A stretch of DNA of 64,000 bases from Prosapia bicincta (taxonomy: Eukaryota; Arthropoda; Insecta; Hemiptera; Cercopidae): the NCBI GenBank assembly GCA_036971475.1, contig JBAIZL010000001.1:144806044-144870043 (forward strand), in the 5' to 3' direction. Both the position numbers and the translations under genes were made by a program. Below the pieces are notes generated by a model. That model did no database searches, was not told where the DNA came from, and worked only from the letters and a program-made list of their open reading frames with translations. Within the stretch, counting starts at the first letter, position 1. Every line of letters begins with the position of its first letter. This document shows, piece after piece, positions 39,532 to 52,500 of the stretch.

Positions 39532-42036
39532 GATTTCGAAACATTTACTCTAAAACAGATTAAAAACCTTTTCCTAAAAATATAAAATAATAACAAATCT
39601 ACCAAAGTGTTGTAAATATAAGTATTTTTTTTTTTTTTTTTTTCTATGGAGAACTGATATTCACCAAATATGACGGTACTCGTATATCGGCGTTTTATTA
39701 TCAATATGACAATGTTAACACGATGTTTGCGTTGGTTTTGCTCCGTGTTTAGCCAGGTAACGAGCACAGAATCTTGGAATAATCCACATTGTTTACGCTA
39801 AACTACATCTTTGTAAACCCGTCTTAGGGAATTATCAAGAATCTTCCCAGGATGGGGAGAAAAAATAACTACACGCTGATGAATTATCTTTAAGAAGTTG
39901 AGAAAAATCTCTTCTGGACTGGAATGTATGTGACGAACATCTTTCTAAAACAGCCTTAGACAATTACCAAACCGTTTTACTGATTTGGAAGATAGGGAAG
40001 AAAAATAAGTCGAGTATATGGGCTTTAGCTCCAGTATATATAAGATGGAGTATATGCTTATTTATCGAGGATCTACTTGCTACCCGATAAACATACAAAG
40101 GCAAAGGCAAACAGAAATAGAAAGAGAGGGATAGACTGAACACTAAGAACAGAATGACATATAAGCATAAAAAAATACTGACAAGATGTATAAGCCAGAT
40201 GGATGGACGAACAAAGAGTTTAGAAGCACCTACAGATAGATCAGAGAGAAACACACACAAGGAAACAAATACATAGCGTCTGCCAGAAACAGAAATACAG
40301 ATGGCATCGTAACAGCCGCGAGGAGTCATCGTAGAAGTTTATGCAAATGCGCCAATTTGGAACGGTAACTGTTGAAAACACCTCAGAGAAGAGTGGAGCC
40401 GTCTAACAGGTGAATAATTTGGAAACCTTAGTGTCTGACGTAAAGGCAGTACAAAAGCGGGCATTTAAATAACTGTGCAACTATGAGGGGAATTTACATT
40501 TATGACAAGACTAAATGCAAATAGAAAGGGGAACTTGGCGTGTAAGAAATGGCGGTGTTTTACGTGCCAAATAAAAGCGTTCAATATGCAGGCTTTTTTA
40601 ACCGCGTTCAAAAATATGGATTGAAATAGAACAAGCTCATCATGTACAAAGATAAGGCATAATGCAATTTTTACTATAATATGTGGATAATAGTTTAAAA
40701 AATATTAAAATCAACATTTAAAAAACCTTTTAACGTGAATTTTATTAAGGAATTTTTAAAACGTCTTTTTCTTTGAAGTTGATTTTTTTAAGCCCACTAA
40801 GTGGGATTACTTAAGGTCCATTATTTAATTATAGCGTTATTCACTTACATTTTACATTTAACTAATCTTATGTAGGTAGTAACTCTATGCGATGACGTCT
40901 AATACTGTATAAAAAGAGATTAAATATCTCTAATAGAAATAAAAATACAAATCTAGAAACGTTTCACATATATTTATTCCATTTGTAATGAAATATATTG
41001 ATCCATACACTATAGATTTCAAAAAGTGCATTTGAAAGTTTGTTTTCTATTTTACTTAATCGAACAAACAGGCTCGGCTTGGATTCAGTCACTATAGTAG
41101 GCCTATAATTTCACACGGTTATAGGCCTATATTTTGATAATTATATAATTGGTTTATAAATATTATATCTGTAAAGAGCGTTGTCTTGGATTTATGCACA
41201 CGCATAGTAAGATAGCAACCTTTAAATATATGTACCTTTACATTGTAGTAGAATGAATCATTACCGTCAAATAGGAGGCAGCGAAGGGGCGTTTGTCCCC
41301 AGAAGGTTTTTTTAACCCACTAAATGCTAAAAATATATTTGAAATTAACCAGTTTTGTAATACATTTTATTAAAAAAACTCATAAGAAATATTCAAAGCT
41401 TATGATATCGTGATAGCACATTAGACCTGTTAATAAATATGTTGTAGAATGTTCGTAAATTATGTAAAAGGACGTAACTTCGTTAAAGACAGCTACACAT
41501 TTAAGAAATAAACTTTTAAAGAGCGCCTAATTGGACGATCTACGGCTTCCATTCACAGCGTGAAGCTCATTACGAACTAGTATCGTAGAATCAGTATCTC
41601 TTCGAAGAATCGTAGTTTAAGGAAAAGAAAATTTAATGTTTTTTTCTAAGACCTTGTTATTTCTTGCGCGTCTCCAACCTGAATATCTATCCTATATATA
41701 TATACTACTCTATAACCACACTTGGGTTTAAAGTTCTTTAAAGACCCTTTAAATCTAGCACGGATTTTAATTAATACAAATTTAATTTTGTTATGTGGTC
41801 AATTTGTCTGATTTCATCATTTAAAAATGGCTTTTAATTTACAAAATGTTTCTTTCTGTATAAACAAGCTCCAAGCTCCTGGATGTACCCCATCCCTTAG
41901 AACATTATTCTCTCTGTTATAGATAGGGTTTCCTTCATCAGTCTCAGTGGTTCACAATGACGATAGGTTACCCCAACTTGTAAATAATGACCAGTGTTTA
42001 GGTTCTGAGAAGTTTCTTCTATTAGGACTTTTTACG
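39532..42036. other. Non-coding DNA
   Basis: Holds a T18 run (about 39626-39643) and otherwise nothing recognised. The minus frame 39964-40329 (121 codons) is hydrophobic and low-complexity, lacks family motifs and has no splice-site context I can defend. Composition is slightly less AT-rich at 40300-40570 and 41520-41600. Confidence 0.45.
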
Positions 42037-42680
42037 TATTTAATTAGAGCTAAAAGTTACAGGCTCTCACAGTTAATATGACAGAGCATTGTTGCTACAT
42101 CGTTGCTTCAGAACACGTTAATGTATGTATTTAATTAGAGCTAAAAGTTACAGGCTCTCGCAGTTAATATGACAAAGCATTGTTGCTACATCGTTGCTTC
42201 AGAACACGTTAATGTATGTATTTAATTAGAGATAAAAGTTACAGGCTCTCGCAGTTAATATGACAGAGCATTGTTGCTACATCGTTGCTTCAGAACACGT
42301 TAATGTATGTATTTAATTAGAGCTAAAAGTTATAGGCTCTCGCAGTTAATATGACAGAGCATTGTTGCTACATCGTTGCTTCAGAACACGTTAATGTATG
42401 TATTTAATTAGAGCTAAAAGTTATAGGCTCTCGCAGTTAATATGACAGAGCATTGTTGCTACATCGTTGCTTCAGAACACGTTAATGTATGTATTTAATT
42501 AGAGCTAAAAGTTATAGGCTCTCGCAGTTAATATGACAGAGCATTGTTGCTACATCGTTGCTTCAGAACACGTTAATGTATGTATTTAATTAGAGCTAAA
42601 AGTTATAGGCTCTCGCAGTTAATATGACAGAGCATTGTTGCTACATCGTTGCTTCAGAACATGTTAATATATGTATTTAA
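42037..42680. repeat. 91-bp tandem repeat, 7 copies
   Basis: The unit starts tatttaattagagctaaaag at 42037, 42128, 42219 and onward to 42674, an exact 91-bp period. Copies are nearly identical (ctcacag/ctcgcag, ttacagg/ttatagg, agagcta/agagata). The recent variants are clustered, so the array spread by tandem duplication. Confidence 0.97.
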
Positions 42681-44767
42681 TGAGCCGTCGCCAAGCTGGA
42701 ATTACCTCGAAGGGAATACATTTGATTTCACATTTTGATATCCCAAGTGTAATTCTGTTTAATATTATATTTACAATAAAATCATTGTTTAGAGAATTCG
42801 CCACGCACAGAGCTACTGTATAGCAGGTTTATCTATAGGACCAGGAGTTACGGAGGAGCAGAGATAGAATACAAATCTTGGGTTTATAAAATATTTCAGT
42901 TTCTTGTTTTCCCCCAAACATTGTAAGGTGATGTCCTATCTAGACCTCAACATAAAGTTTTGAAATCCTTAAATGTATTCGAATAATGACATTAAATGCT
43001 ATCAGACTTATCAATGTCTTCTTGTTGGAGGATAAAATTCCAATTCAATTGGGCGTTTATTAAGACATACAGAAAAATGAGTGTAAAAAAGTGTTTAAAA
43101 TTTTTAATGATCAAATCATTTGAAATTAAAATCTGGCTTTTTCCTCTCTTAAAATCTATAAAAAGTTTGCTCCATAGCCAAAATAATTTTGCTTTAATGA
43201 GGCTGTTGGGTGTAAAGGCCCAAAAAACATCTCTTCACGACTAGCTAACTCTGTCTAATGTAGCGTAATGCGTACATCAGTATAAAGCCTTTTACTGCGA
43301 TTAGCACAGCTTTAGAAGGAACCGGGGTTAAAAATCACTTTACTTCTAATCGATAGTTCTGGAAAAGCGGTCGCTACCAAATGCCTTAATTGTAGCTTTC
43401 GCTCGACCAGTCCAGGCCTTCAAATGCAGGCCATACAGGTCCTTCTCGCGACTGCATGAACTGAGCTTGCGAATCATGAAAGTTTCGAATCTTGGGCACT
43501 TGGTAAATAACAAACCCGCCTATAGCTGTTACCTTGGTTCACTTGATCCAATAGATGTGTTTATTTGCACGACAATTCTATCCAGAGACCACTAAATAAC
43601 AGTATTTGCCGATTGAATGAAAACGTCTCCAGGAAATGTGCGGTAGCACGAACTCTACGAATTTACTGCTGACTAGAATTGCGATACTCCTTTCTCTTGA
43701 AAGCTAAAATTCCAAATAAAAACATTTCTTCTCTAAATAGTCTCTTCTTAAAAATATCACTACTAACTTCTTCCACGCCCGTGTCTAGTTCGGCGTCCCT
43801 GTCTCTGAATACGACTTTCTTCACTCAGTAAAAGTGGCTGCTATTTTTGAATTACCAAGATATGCTCTTTAAATTAAAGTCATTTATAACAAGGACTATT
43901 ATTCAAAATAAGTTGTAGTGCAATAGCGTTGGAGCATGCTGTGTTCGAGATAACCTATAAAGACTATCAGCATAGTTCGAGACATACCTTGAGTTGTAGA
44001 CAATGGCGCTGCGTGACTCTTTCTTTACCTTTCTATTCATAACACAGCGTGACTAAATTGAACGCAGTACTTTATATTTTGTATTTTTCAAATATTGCAA
44101 GATATACAAATGGCTTTTTAAACATTTTGAAATACAGTTGATACAGCAAATCATTGTTAAGCAACTATTTTTCATGTTAAGGACATATTTTTTTTCTCTT
44201 AAACCACAAAGTGGTCCACTGATGAAGGTATCATCGAACGATCCCAAAGGTCTGCAATGGGTGGAGATCTACAGCTTAGGATGTCTATAGTCAAGACCTT
44301 CGTATGTGTCCCAAAATCCTTGTGATATAAACCTGTTAGGCATCGGCTTAGTATTTTTTTTGTGAATATGATAATTTGGAGATGTTTCTTGAAATAACAA
44401 ATGTGGCTTACGTATTACATTAATTGTTGGCTTTCTTAAGTATATACCACCAACGACATGGTAAAATTAAAATTCAGCAAAGCTTAAGGAGTTTGAAAAT
44501 GTAACTTGGAGCTTCACGGTAAAGTGCTTCCTATTACATACGAGATTCTTAAAGTATAGAATTTTATTCATATTATGAAACCTTAGAAATAAATGCAAGA
44601 TATCAAGATTGTGAGAAAGTTAAATTTGTTTGTTTTGGTGAATTCATAAAGTCGGAGAATAGCTTTTCCTTGCAATTCTCTTGTAAACGTACGCGATATT
44701 TTCCGACAAATATTTACCAAAACACTCCCACCCCCAGAATAACAAATTGCTTCTCTTTTATTCTGAT

Positions 44768-44769
<2 letters not shown>
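42681..44769. other. Non-coding DNA, no gene recognised
   Basis: More balanced composition at 43300-43660 and 43770-43830, but no frame there gives a recognisable protein or a splice-bounded exon. The 82-codon plus frame at 42996-43244 has no motif I know. It may contain old transposon sequence. Confidence 0.4.

Positions 44770-44824
<55 letters not shown>
44770..44824. repeat. (AT)n microsatellite
   Basis: About 27 uninterrupted AT dinucleotides. Confidence 0.97.
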
Positions 44825-44827
<3 letters not shown>

Positions 44828-45097
44828 TTTTGACGGGAAACGCTTAAATAATTTTTTTGAGGATGATGAAACATTACAATTGTCTGTACATTGTTCTCCA
44901 TTACTCTAACGCCATTCAGTCCTAATACGTTTGTGGAAAGAAGCTTGTCTGAAACTTATGTCGACAGATTTTCTTTTCTAGGCAATGCCACCAAACGTGA
45001 AGAATTTTTACTTCAGTTTGTTAAAAACGACCACTTTATTAAGGGTAGCACAGAAAAAATACTAATCTTAAAAATGGATGTGTGTTGAATGCACGTA
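44825..45097. other. Non-coding DNA flanking the pogo-like element
   Basis: Short frames only. The sequence cgTA just before 45098 supplies the TA at which the pogo-like element is inserted. Confidence 0.4.
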
Positions 45098-45353
45098 CAT
45101 TAAAACCTCGTTATAACGGCCTCTGTTAAACCGAGCGCCGCTTAAAACGGACTGTTTTGAAAAATCACCATAGTGACGCTGTCATGGTCGCTTATACCAT
45201 CTGTCTAGTGCCATTGCCCTTAGATATGATGCAAAAGAACTAATGTAAACCGTGTAGACGTATCAGTAATATTCATAACTGACTTATGTGCTGTAAACAA
45301 ATATATAACATGCCCTGACCAAAAAGTTGCAATATCAATCTGACTTCAAATTG

Positions 45354-45368
45354 AACTAAAATATTTAG
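45354..45368. repeat. Target-site duplication, left copy
   Basis: AACTAAAATATTTAG at 45354-45368 matches AACTAAAATCTTTAG at 46210-46224 in 14 of 15 bases. The two copies bracket the jockey-like insertion, as target-primed reverse transcription leaves. Confidence 0.85.
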
Positions 45369-46209
45369 CAAACGCAGCGACAGCGAAAACCGTTCAAGAA
45401 TCGACAACACGCTTACAAAGATCAAACGATTCAGTTGAGGCTTGGACCAAGAAATGGCGCATCAAACTCAACGACCAGAAGGCAGTCCGTGTGAACTTTA
45501 CAAACAAGAGGATCCCAAACCCTCAGAGGCTCGAAATGAATGGAAGTGTTATCCCATATCATGATTCAGCTAAATATCTCGACATGAATCTTGACGCAAA
45601 AGCCAAATGGGTCGAGCATGTCAAAATAAAACTCACAGAACTCCAGACTCGCTACAGGCAAATGTATTGGCTACTCGGTCGAAATTCACGGGTATCAATA
45701 TACAACAAGCTATTGGTATATAACCAAATCCTCAAACCGGTTTGGACGTATGGTATACAGCTTTGGGGCTGTGCCAGCAAATGTCACATACAAGGGATAC
45801 AACGCTTCCAGAACAAAGTACTAAGAAACATCGCCAACGCTCCTTGGTATGTGCGTAACAGTGACTTGCATTGCGATCTTGGTGTACCCATGGTCGAGGA
45901 AGTCATAAAACAGAACGCCATCAAACACGTAAATCGGCTCACTCAACACGAAAATCCTGAGGCACTGAGACTTCTCGACAACAACCACCTGACAAGACGA
46001 CTCAAAAGGACAAAACCATTTGAACTCGTTGAACGACAAGAGTGACAACAATACTCTTCCTCACGCCGGTTGGCTTCCAACATCAAACAAGATACAATAG
46101 AAATCAATGGATTCTTTGTAATAAAAGCTAAAATCTAATTATCAAATGTAAATTAATGGTTGGTCAGAAATGACCAGTTTTAATAAAAAAAGAAAAAAAA
46201 AAAAAAAAA
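45369..46209 (+). mobile_element. 5'-truncated jockey-like non-LTR retrotransposon
   Basis: An 841-bp insertion in the pogo-like element. It starts inside the reverse-transcriptase ORF, continues through its stop at 46045, and has about 140 bp of 3' UTR ending in an A-rich tail (about 46183-46209). A 15-bp target duplication flanks it. The 5' truncation, poly(A) and TSD are the standard outcome of incomplete reverse transcription. It is younger than the pogo-like host element. Confidence 0.85.
45371..46045 (+). CDS. Partial jockey-like ORF2: end of reverse transcriptase and C-terminal region
   Basis: An uninterrupted frame of 224 codons and a TGA, entered in mid-gene (no true start). It begins NAATAKTVQESTTRL and shows the end-of-RT region of jockey-clade ORF2 proteins: WTKKWRIKLNDQKAVRVNFT, then YHDSAKYLDMNLDAKAKW, YNQILKPVWTYGIQLWG and IQRFQNKVLRNIANAPW. 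In a full element this region follows the catalytic RT palm and helps bind the template. The palm and endonuclease are absent, so it has no enzymatic activity. The reading frame is intact, which agrees with a fairly recent insertion. The clade call (jockey, rather than I or Loa) is by motif impression. Confidence 0.85.
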   Translation, partial: NAATAKTVQESTTRLQRSNDSVEAWTKKWRIKLNDQKAVRVNFTNKRIPNPQRLEMNGSVIPYHDSAKYLDMNLDAKAKWVEHVKIKLTELQTRYRQMYWLLGRNSRVSIYNKLLVYNQILKPVWTYGIQLWGCASKCHIQGIQRFQNKVLRNIANAPWYVRNSDLHCDLGVPMVEEVIKQNAIKHVNRLTQHENPEALRLLDNNHLTRRLKRTKPFELVERQE

Positions 46210-46224
46210 AACTAAAATCTTTAG
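46210..46224. repeat. Target-site duplication, right copy
   Basis: AACTAAAATCTTTAG directly after the A-rich tail; one mismatch to the left copy. Confidence 0.85.
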
Positions 46225-46442
46225 TACTGTCATTGAATTTGATGTTGCAGTAGCTAAAGTTTTAATCGCTGTGAATAAAACGGTTTTAATTAATTTATCT
46301 CTTTTTATTAAACTTTTACAGTTTTCTCAGTTTTACTGGCATTTTCACCTCTTTAAAATAACCTGATTTTTTTATAACGGACTCTCATTAAAATGGGGCA
46401 CCCCTCACCCCAATTAATCCATTATAATGAGGCTCTACAGTA

Positions 46443-47388
46443 CTATAATGTTTCCCTTACTACCTCTTCCCTAGTTTTAGATTCATGACGTTCTAGAGCT
46501 ATTGGATCGTCCAGTTCCCGCCAATGTAGTACAATGGAACGAAATTACAATATAGAACCGTGTTGTTTCAATGCATTAATTACAATACTGGCTATTAACA
46601 ATAGAGATCCAAAATAGTGATAAGTTTTTAATTAACCTGATTGTACTCTTTCTTACCTCCCAAGGCACTTTAATGCTTATAGGAATACACCATTCCTATC
46701 TAACTGTTCAAGATATCATAAATGCAAAGCAAAGGAATCGTTCATATTTAACTTCTACTGCCATATTGTGGGGAATTAATATGTACGAGCTTCAAACAAA
46801 TATATACATATATTCTTGATAATAGTTACATTAGTATACTGAATTTTTAAAAAGCGAAGGAGGAGTATGTTTTTTTAATTTCAGTTCACCAAAAGTAATT
46901 TCAAAAAAATTACCCTTAAAACGTATCAAATATAGGAGACGCTGGCACCTTTTCTGAGGTTTGTTTTTCATTTTAGCACGAAACAAAATCTAATTAACTA
47001 CAACGTGGTTTTCGGTTGCAAACAACCAATAGTTGAAATACTTCGTCATTGGTTGCAGTGGATTTTAACTTTTACTTTAATACCTTAAAAGAAAAACTTA
47101 TATGATAAAAACGGTGTAACGTTATTTTTTGACAATAATTCTTAGGGAATTATGATATTAAATATTGCAGTGGTTTTGTAACACAATTAGTTATTTGACC
47201 TGCAATGTCAAGTGTTTAATCTAATATAAGAAGGGTGCATTAGGTAAATAATTAAAACAGCAATTATTAATTTAAATAAATCAAATTTTACTGCACAAAA
47301 AAATATGAAATACAAAACCAAATTACATTTGAAATGTTTATGCCACTTTATGTTTTTCCATTAATTGTTTTACATACTGAAATTTAGT
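46443..47388. other. AT-rich non-coding DNA
   Basis: No frame, tandem repeat or RNA gene recognised. Confidence 0.5.
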
Positions 47389-48222
<834 letters not shown>

Positions 48223-49091
48223 AGAGGGGTGCTTCCGAGTCTGGATGGAGTATAATGTGCTGTTTCATTGCACACAGACGAACATGGATAAAACGTGTTT
48301 AATATCTAAAACTATGCAGTTGTAATCAAACGCCGACCGAGTTTCACAACACGGAAATAAACACGGGAAGGAATGGTGGAAAAATGTTATGCAATTTTCA
48401 TTGAACACAAGAGTAATATTAAAAATTGAAACGTTGTCTGAAAACATAAAAAGTTTAAAACAAAACAATTTGGAAAATAAAAGTTGTAAAATACAATCGT
48501 AAAACAGAAGCGAATAAATATGGAATGGGAGAAAAGTTTTGATTAAACAAATAGTATAAACTTGTTCGTATCTCGCGTGGACAACGTAGTTGTGTCTAAA
48601 ACCTTTACTTCGCTAAAGTCTAAAGTTTATCGTTAGTTCTTCACTTTTTGTTGAAATGTTTCTTTTGTTATCTATTAAATAGAGAAACATATATTTAATG
48701 GGTTTAAACATAAGGTAAAAGCCCAGATATAAGAAATGGTTGGTTGATAGTCAAGTTAAAAACATCGTTAACTAAACTGTAGGCTTAATGTACTTATGGG
48801 GGAGGGGAGGGTTTATTGTGCAAAGGGTATATGGATTTCTTAGCAGCGAATTAAAGAAAAACTTTAATATAATGGAAGACGTAAATGGCTTAAACACAGA
48901 TATAAGTAACAATAGAGTTAGATATAAAGCAGGGCGAGTTTGAGGTGGTGGAAAACTTAAAAGGGTTATTAAATTTTAGTTTGGATAGGGACCAGAGTAG
49001 ATTTGATATAGTGGATGACAATTGAATCTGGGTGTTTTATTGTGGTGGAAGATTGAGACGAGGTATTAATAGTTGTGCTAGATAAAAACTG
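48223..49091. other. Non-coding DNA
   Basis: No gene recognised. The last 150 bp contain diverged relatives of the 59-bp unit that follows (ggtggaagattgag, ggtagaagactgaag). Confidence 0.5.
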
Positions 49092-49420
49092 GGGTGAGTT
49101 TTGAATGGTAGAAGACTGAAGAGTTCCTAATAGTAGGGTTGAAGGAATCCATGTAGATTAAAATGGTGGAACACTGAAGTGTTTATAATGGTTGGGTTGA
49201 AGGGAATCCGTGTAGATTAAAATGGTGGAACACTGACGTGTTCTTAATTGTTGGGTTGAAGGGAATCCGTGTAGATTAAAATGGTGGAACACTGAAGTGT
49301 TCCTAATGGTTGGGTAGAAGGAATCCGTGTAGATTCAAATGGTGGAAGACTGAAGAGCTCCAAATGGTTGGGTGAAGGGAACCCATGTATATTAAAATGG
49401 TGGAAGACCATTAGTTTGAG
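49092..49420. repeat. 59-bp tandem repeat, about 6 degenerate copies
   Basis: The phrase gtgtagattaaaatggtgga recurs, with gat at 49156, 49215, 49274, 49332 and (as tat) 49390, spacings 59, 59, 58 and 58. The edges fade into older copies on both sides. Confidence 0.9.
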
Positions 49421-49526
49421 ATATAGGAAAATCTTGAGTAATTAGTAATAGTTGTGTCAGTAGAAACACGTGTAAGTTTGAAGTCACAGAAGATCTAGAA
49501 ACGTTACTGAAGGTTGTGTTGAGTAG

Positions 49527-52500
49527 GGTCCATCTAAATTATTAACCTAGGAGGCCGAAGTCAAACCAGTCTTAGCGGAAGAATTGGGATATCTATTGGT
49601 TGTGTAGGGTCCATCTAAATTATTAACCTAGGTGGCCGAAGTCAAACCAGTCTTAGCGGAAGAATTGGGATATCTATTGGTTGTGTAAGGTCCATCTAAA
49701 TTATTAACCTAGGTGGCCGAAGTCAAACCAGTCTTAGCGGAAGAATTGGGATATCTATTGGTTGTGTAGGGTCCATCTAAATTATTAACCTAGGTGGCCG
49801 AAGTCAAACCAGTCTTAGCGGAAGAATTGGGATATCTATTGGTTGTGTAGGGTCCATCTAAATTATTAACCGAGGTGGCCGAAGTCAAACCAGTATTAGC
49901 GGAAGAATTGGGATATCTATTGGTTGTGTAGGGTCCATCTAAATTATTAACCTAGGTGGCCGAAGTCAAACCAGTCTTAGCGGAAGAATTGGGATATCTA
50001 TTGGTTGTGTAGGGTCCATCTAAATTTTTAACCGAGGTGGCCGAAGCAAACCAGACTTAGCGGAAGAATTGGGATTTCTATTGGTTGTGTAGGGTCCATC
50101 TAAATTATTAACCGAGGTGGCCGAAGTCAAACCAGTCTTAGCGGAAGAATTGGGATTTCTATTGGTTGTGTAGGGTCCATCTAAATTATTAACCTAGGTG
50201 GCCGAAGTCAAACCAGTCTTAGCGGAAGAATTGGGATTTCTATTGGTTGTGTACGGTCCATCTAAATTATTAACCTAGGTGGCCGAAGTCAAACCAGTCT
50301 TAGCGGAAGAATTGGGATTTCTATTGGTTGTGTAGGGTCCATCTAAATTATTAACCTAGGTGGCCGAAGCAAACCGGTCTTAGCGGAAGAATTGGGATTT
50401 CTATTGGTTGTGTACGGTCCATCTAAATTATTAACGTAGGTGGCCGAAGCCAAACCAGTCTTAGCGGAAGAATTGGGATTTCTATTGGTTGTGTAAGGTC
50501 CATCTAAATTATTAACCTAGGTGGCCGAAGCAAACCGGTCTTAGCGGAAGAATTGGGATTTCTATTGGTTGTGTACGGTCCATCTAAATTATTAACCTAG
50601 GTGGCCGAAGTCAAACCAGTCTTAGCGGAAGAATTGGGATTTCTATTGGTTGTGTAGGGTCCATCTAAATTATTAACCTAGGTGGCCGAAGTCAAACCAG
50701 TCTTAGCCGAAGAATTGGGATTTCTATTGGTTGTGTAGGGTCCATCTAAATTATTAACCGAGGTGGCCGAAGCAAACCAGTCTTAGCGGAAGAATTGGAA
50801 TTTCTATTGGTTGTGTAGGGTCCATCTAAATTATTAACCTAGGTGGCCGAAGTCAAAGCAGTCTTAGCGGAAGAATTGGGATTTCTATTGGTTGTGTAGG
50901 GTCCATCTAAATTATTAACCGAGGTGGCCGAAGTCAAACCAGTCTTAGCGGAAGAATTGGGATTTCTATTGGTTGTGTAGGGTCCATCTAAATTATTAAC
51001 CGAGGTGGCCGAAGCAAACCAGTCTTAGCGGAAAAATTGGGATTTCTATTGGTTGTGTAGGGTCCATCTAAATTATTAACCTAGGTGGCCGAAGTCAAAC
51101 CAGTCTTAGCGGAAGAATTGGGATTTCTATTGGTTGTGTAGGGTCCATCTAAATTATTAACCTAGGTGGCCGAAGTCAAACCAGTCTTAGCGGAAGAATT
51201 GGGATTTCTATTGGTTGTGTACGGTCCATCTAAATTATTAACCTAGGTGGCCGAAGTCAAACCAGTCTTAGCGGAAGAATTGGGATTTCTATTGGTTGTG
51301 TACGGTCCATCTAAATTATTAACCTAGGTGGCCGAAGTCAAACCAGTCTTAGCGGAAGAATTGGGATTTCTATTGGTTGTGTACGGTCCATCTAAATTAT
51401 TAACCTAGGTGGCCGAAGTCAAACCAGTCTTAGCGGAAGAATTGGAATTCTATTGGTTGTGTACGGTCCATCTAAATTATTAACCTAGGTGGCCGAAGTC
51501 AAACCAGTCTTAGCGGAAGAATTGGAATTCTATTGGTTGTGTAGGGTCCATCTAAATTATTAACCGAGGTGGCCGAAGCAAACCAGTCTTAGCGGAAGAC
51601 TTGCGATTTCTATTGGTTGTGTAGGGCCCATCTAAATTATTAACCGAGGAGGCCGAAGTCAAACCAGACTTAGCGGAAGAATTGGGATTTCTATTGGTTG
51701 TGTAGGGTCCATCTAAATTATTAACCTAGGTGGCCGAAGTCAAACCAGTCTTAGCCGAAGAATTGGGATTTCTATTGGTTGTGTAGGGTCCATCTAAATT
51801 ATTAACCGAGGTGGCCGAAGCAAACCAGTCTTAGCGGAAGAATTGGAATTTCTATTGGTTGTGTAGGGTCCATCTAAATTATTAACCTAGGTGGCCGAAG
51901 TCAAAGCAGTCTTAGCGGAAGAATTGGGATTTCTATTGGTTGTGTAGGGTCCATCTAAATTATTAACCTAGGTGGCCGAAGTCAAACCAGTCTTAGCGGA
52001 AGAATTGGGATTTCTATTGGTTGTGTAGGGTCCATCTAAATTATTAACCGAGGTGGCCGAAGTCAAACCAGTCTTAGCGGAAGAATTAGGATTTCTATTG
52101 GTTGTGTGGGGTCCATCTAAATTATTAACCGAGGTGGCCGAAGTCAAACCAGACTTAGCGGAAAAATTGGGATTTCTATTGGTTGTGTAGGGTCCATCTA
52201 AATTATTAACCTAGGTGGCCGAAGTCAAACCAGTCTTAGCGGAAGAATTGGGATTTCTATTGGTTGTGTAGGGTCCATCTAAATTATTAACCGAGGTGGC
52301 CGAAGTCAAACCAGTCTTAGCGGAAGAATTGGGATTTCTATTGGTTGTGTAGGGTCCATCTAAATTATTAACCTAGGTGGCCGAAGTCAAACCAGTCTTA
52401 GCGGAAGAATTGGGATATCTATTGGTTGTGTAGGGTCCATCTAAATTATTAACCGAGGTGGCCGAAGTCAAACCAGACTTAGCGGAAAAATTGGGATTTC

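Larger units (their letters stand above)
45098..46440. mobile_element. Pogo/Tigger-like non-autonomous DNA transposon, split by a retroelement
   Basis: The left end CATTAAAACCTCGTTATAACGG (45098-45119) and the reverse complement of the right end (46419-46440, CTGTAGAGCCTCATTATAATGG) match at 16 of 22 positions. Both ends are bounded by TA. This resembles the CAGT...ACCTCGTTATAACG termini and TA target duplication of pogo/Tigger elements. Without the inserted retroelement and its target duplication it is only about 490 bp and encodes nothing, so it would be a MITE-like deletion derivative needing a transposase from elsewhere. The decayed Tigger-like transposase at 21560 is of the right class but no link is shown. 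Confidence 0.65.

Noticed and set aside
38874..39767. 297-codon minus-strand ORF with Tyr-Ile repeats
   Set aside because: Runs across the N gap and the (TA)n-separated 51-bp cores; not a gene.
39964..40329. 121-codon minus-strand ORF as a host exon
   Set aside because: Composition is low-complexity (Leu, Ser, Phe, Val rich), with no recognised domain and no convincing splice sites.
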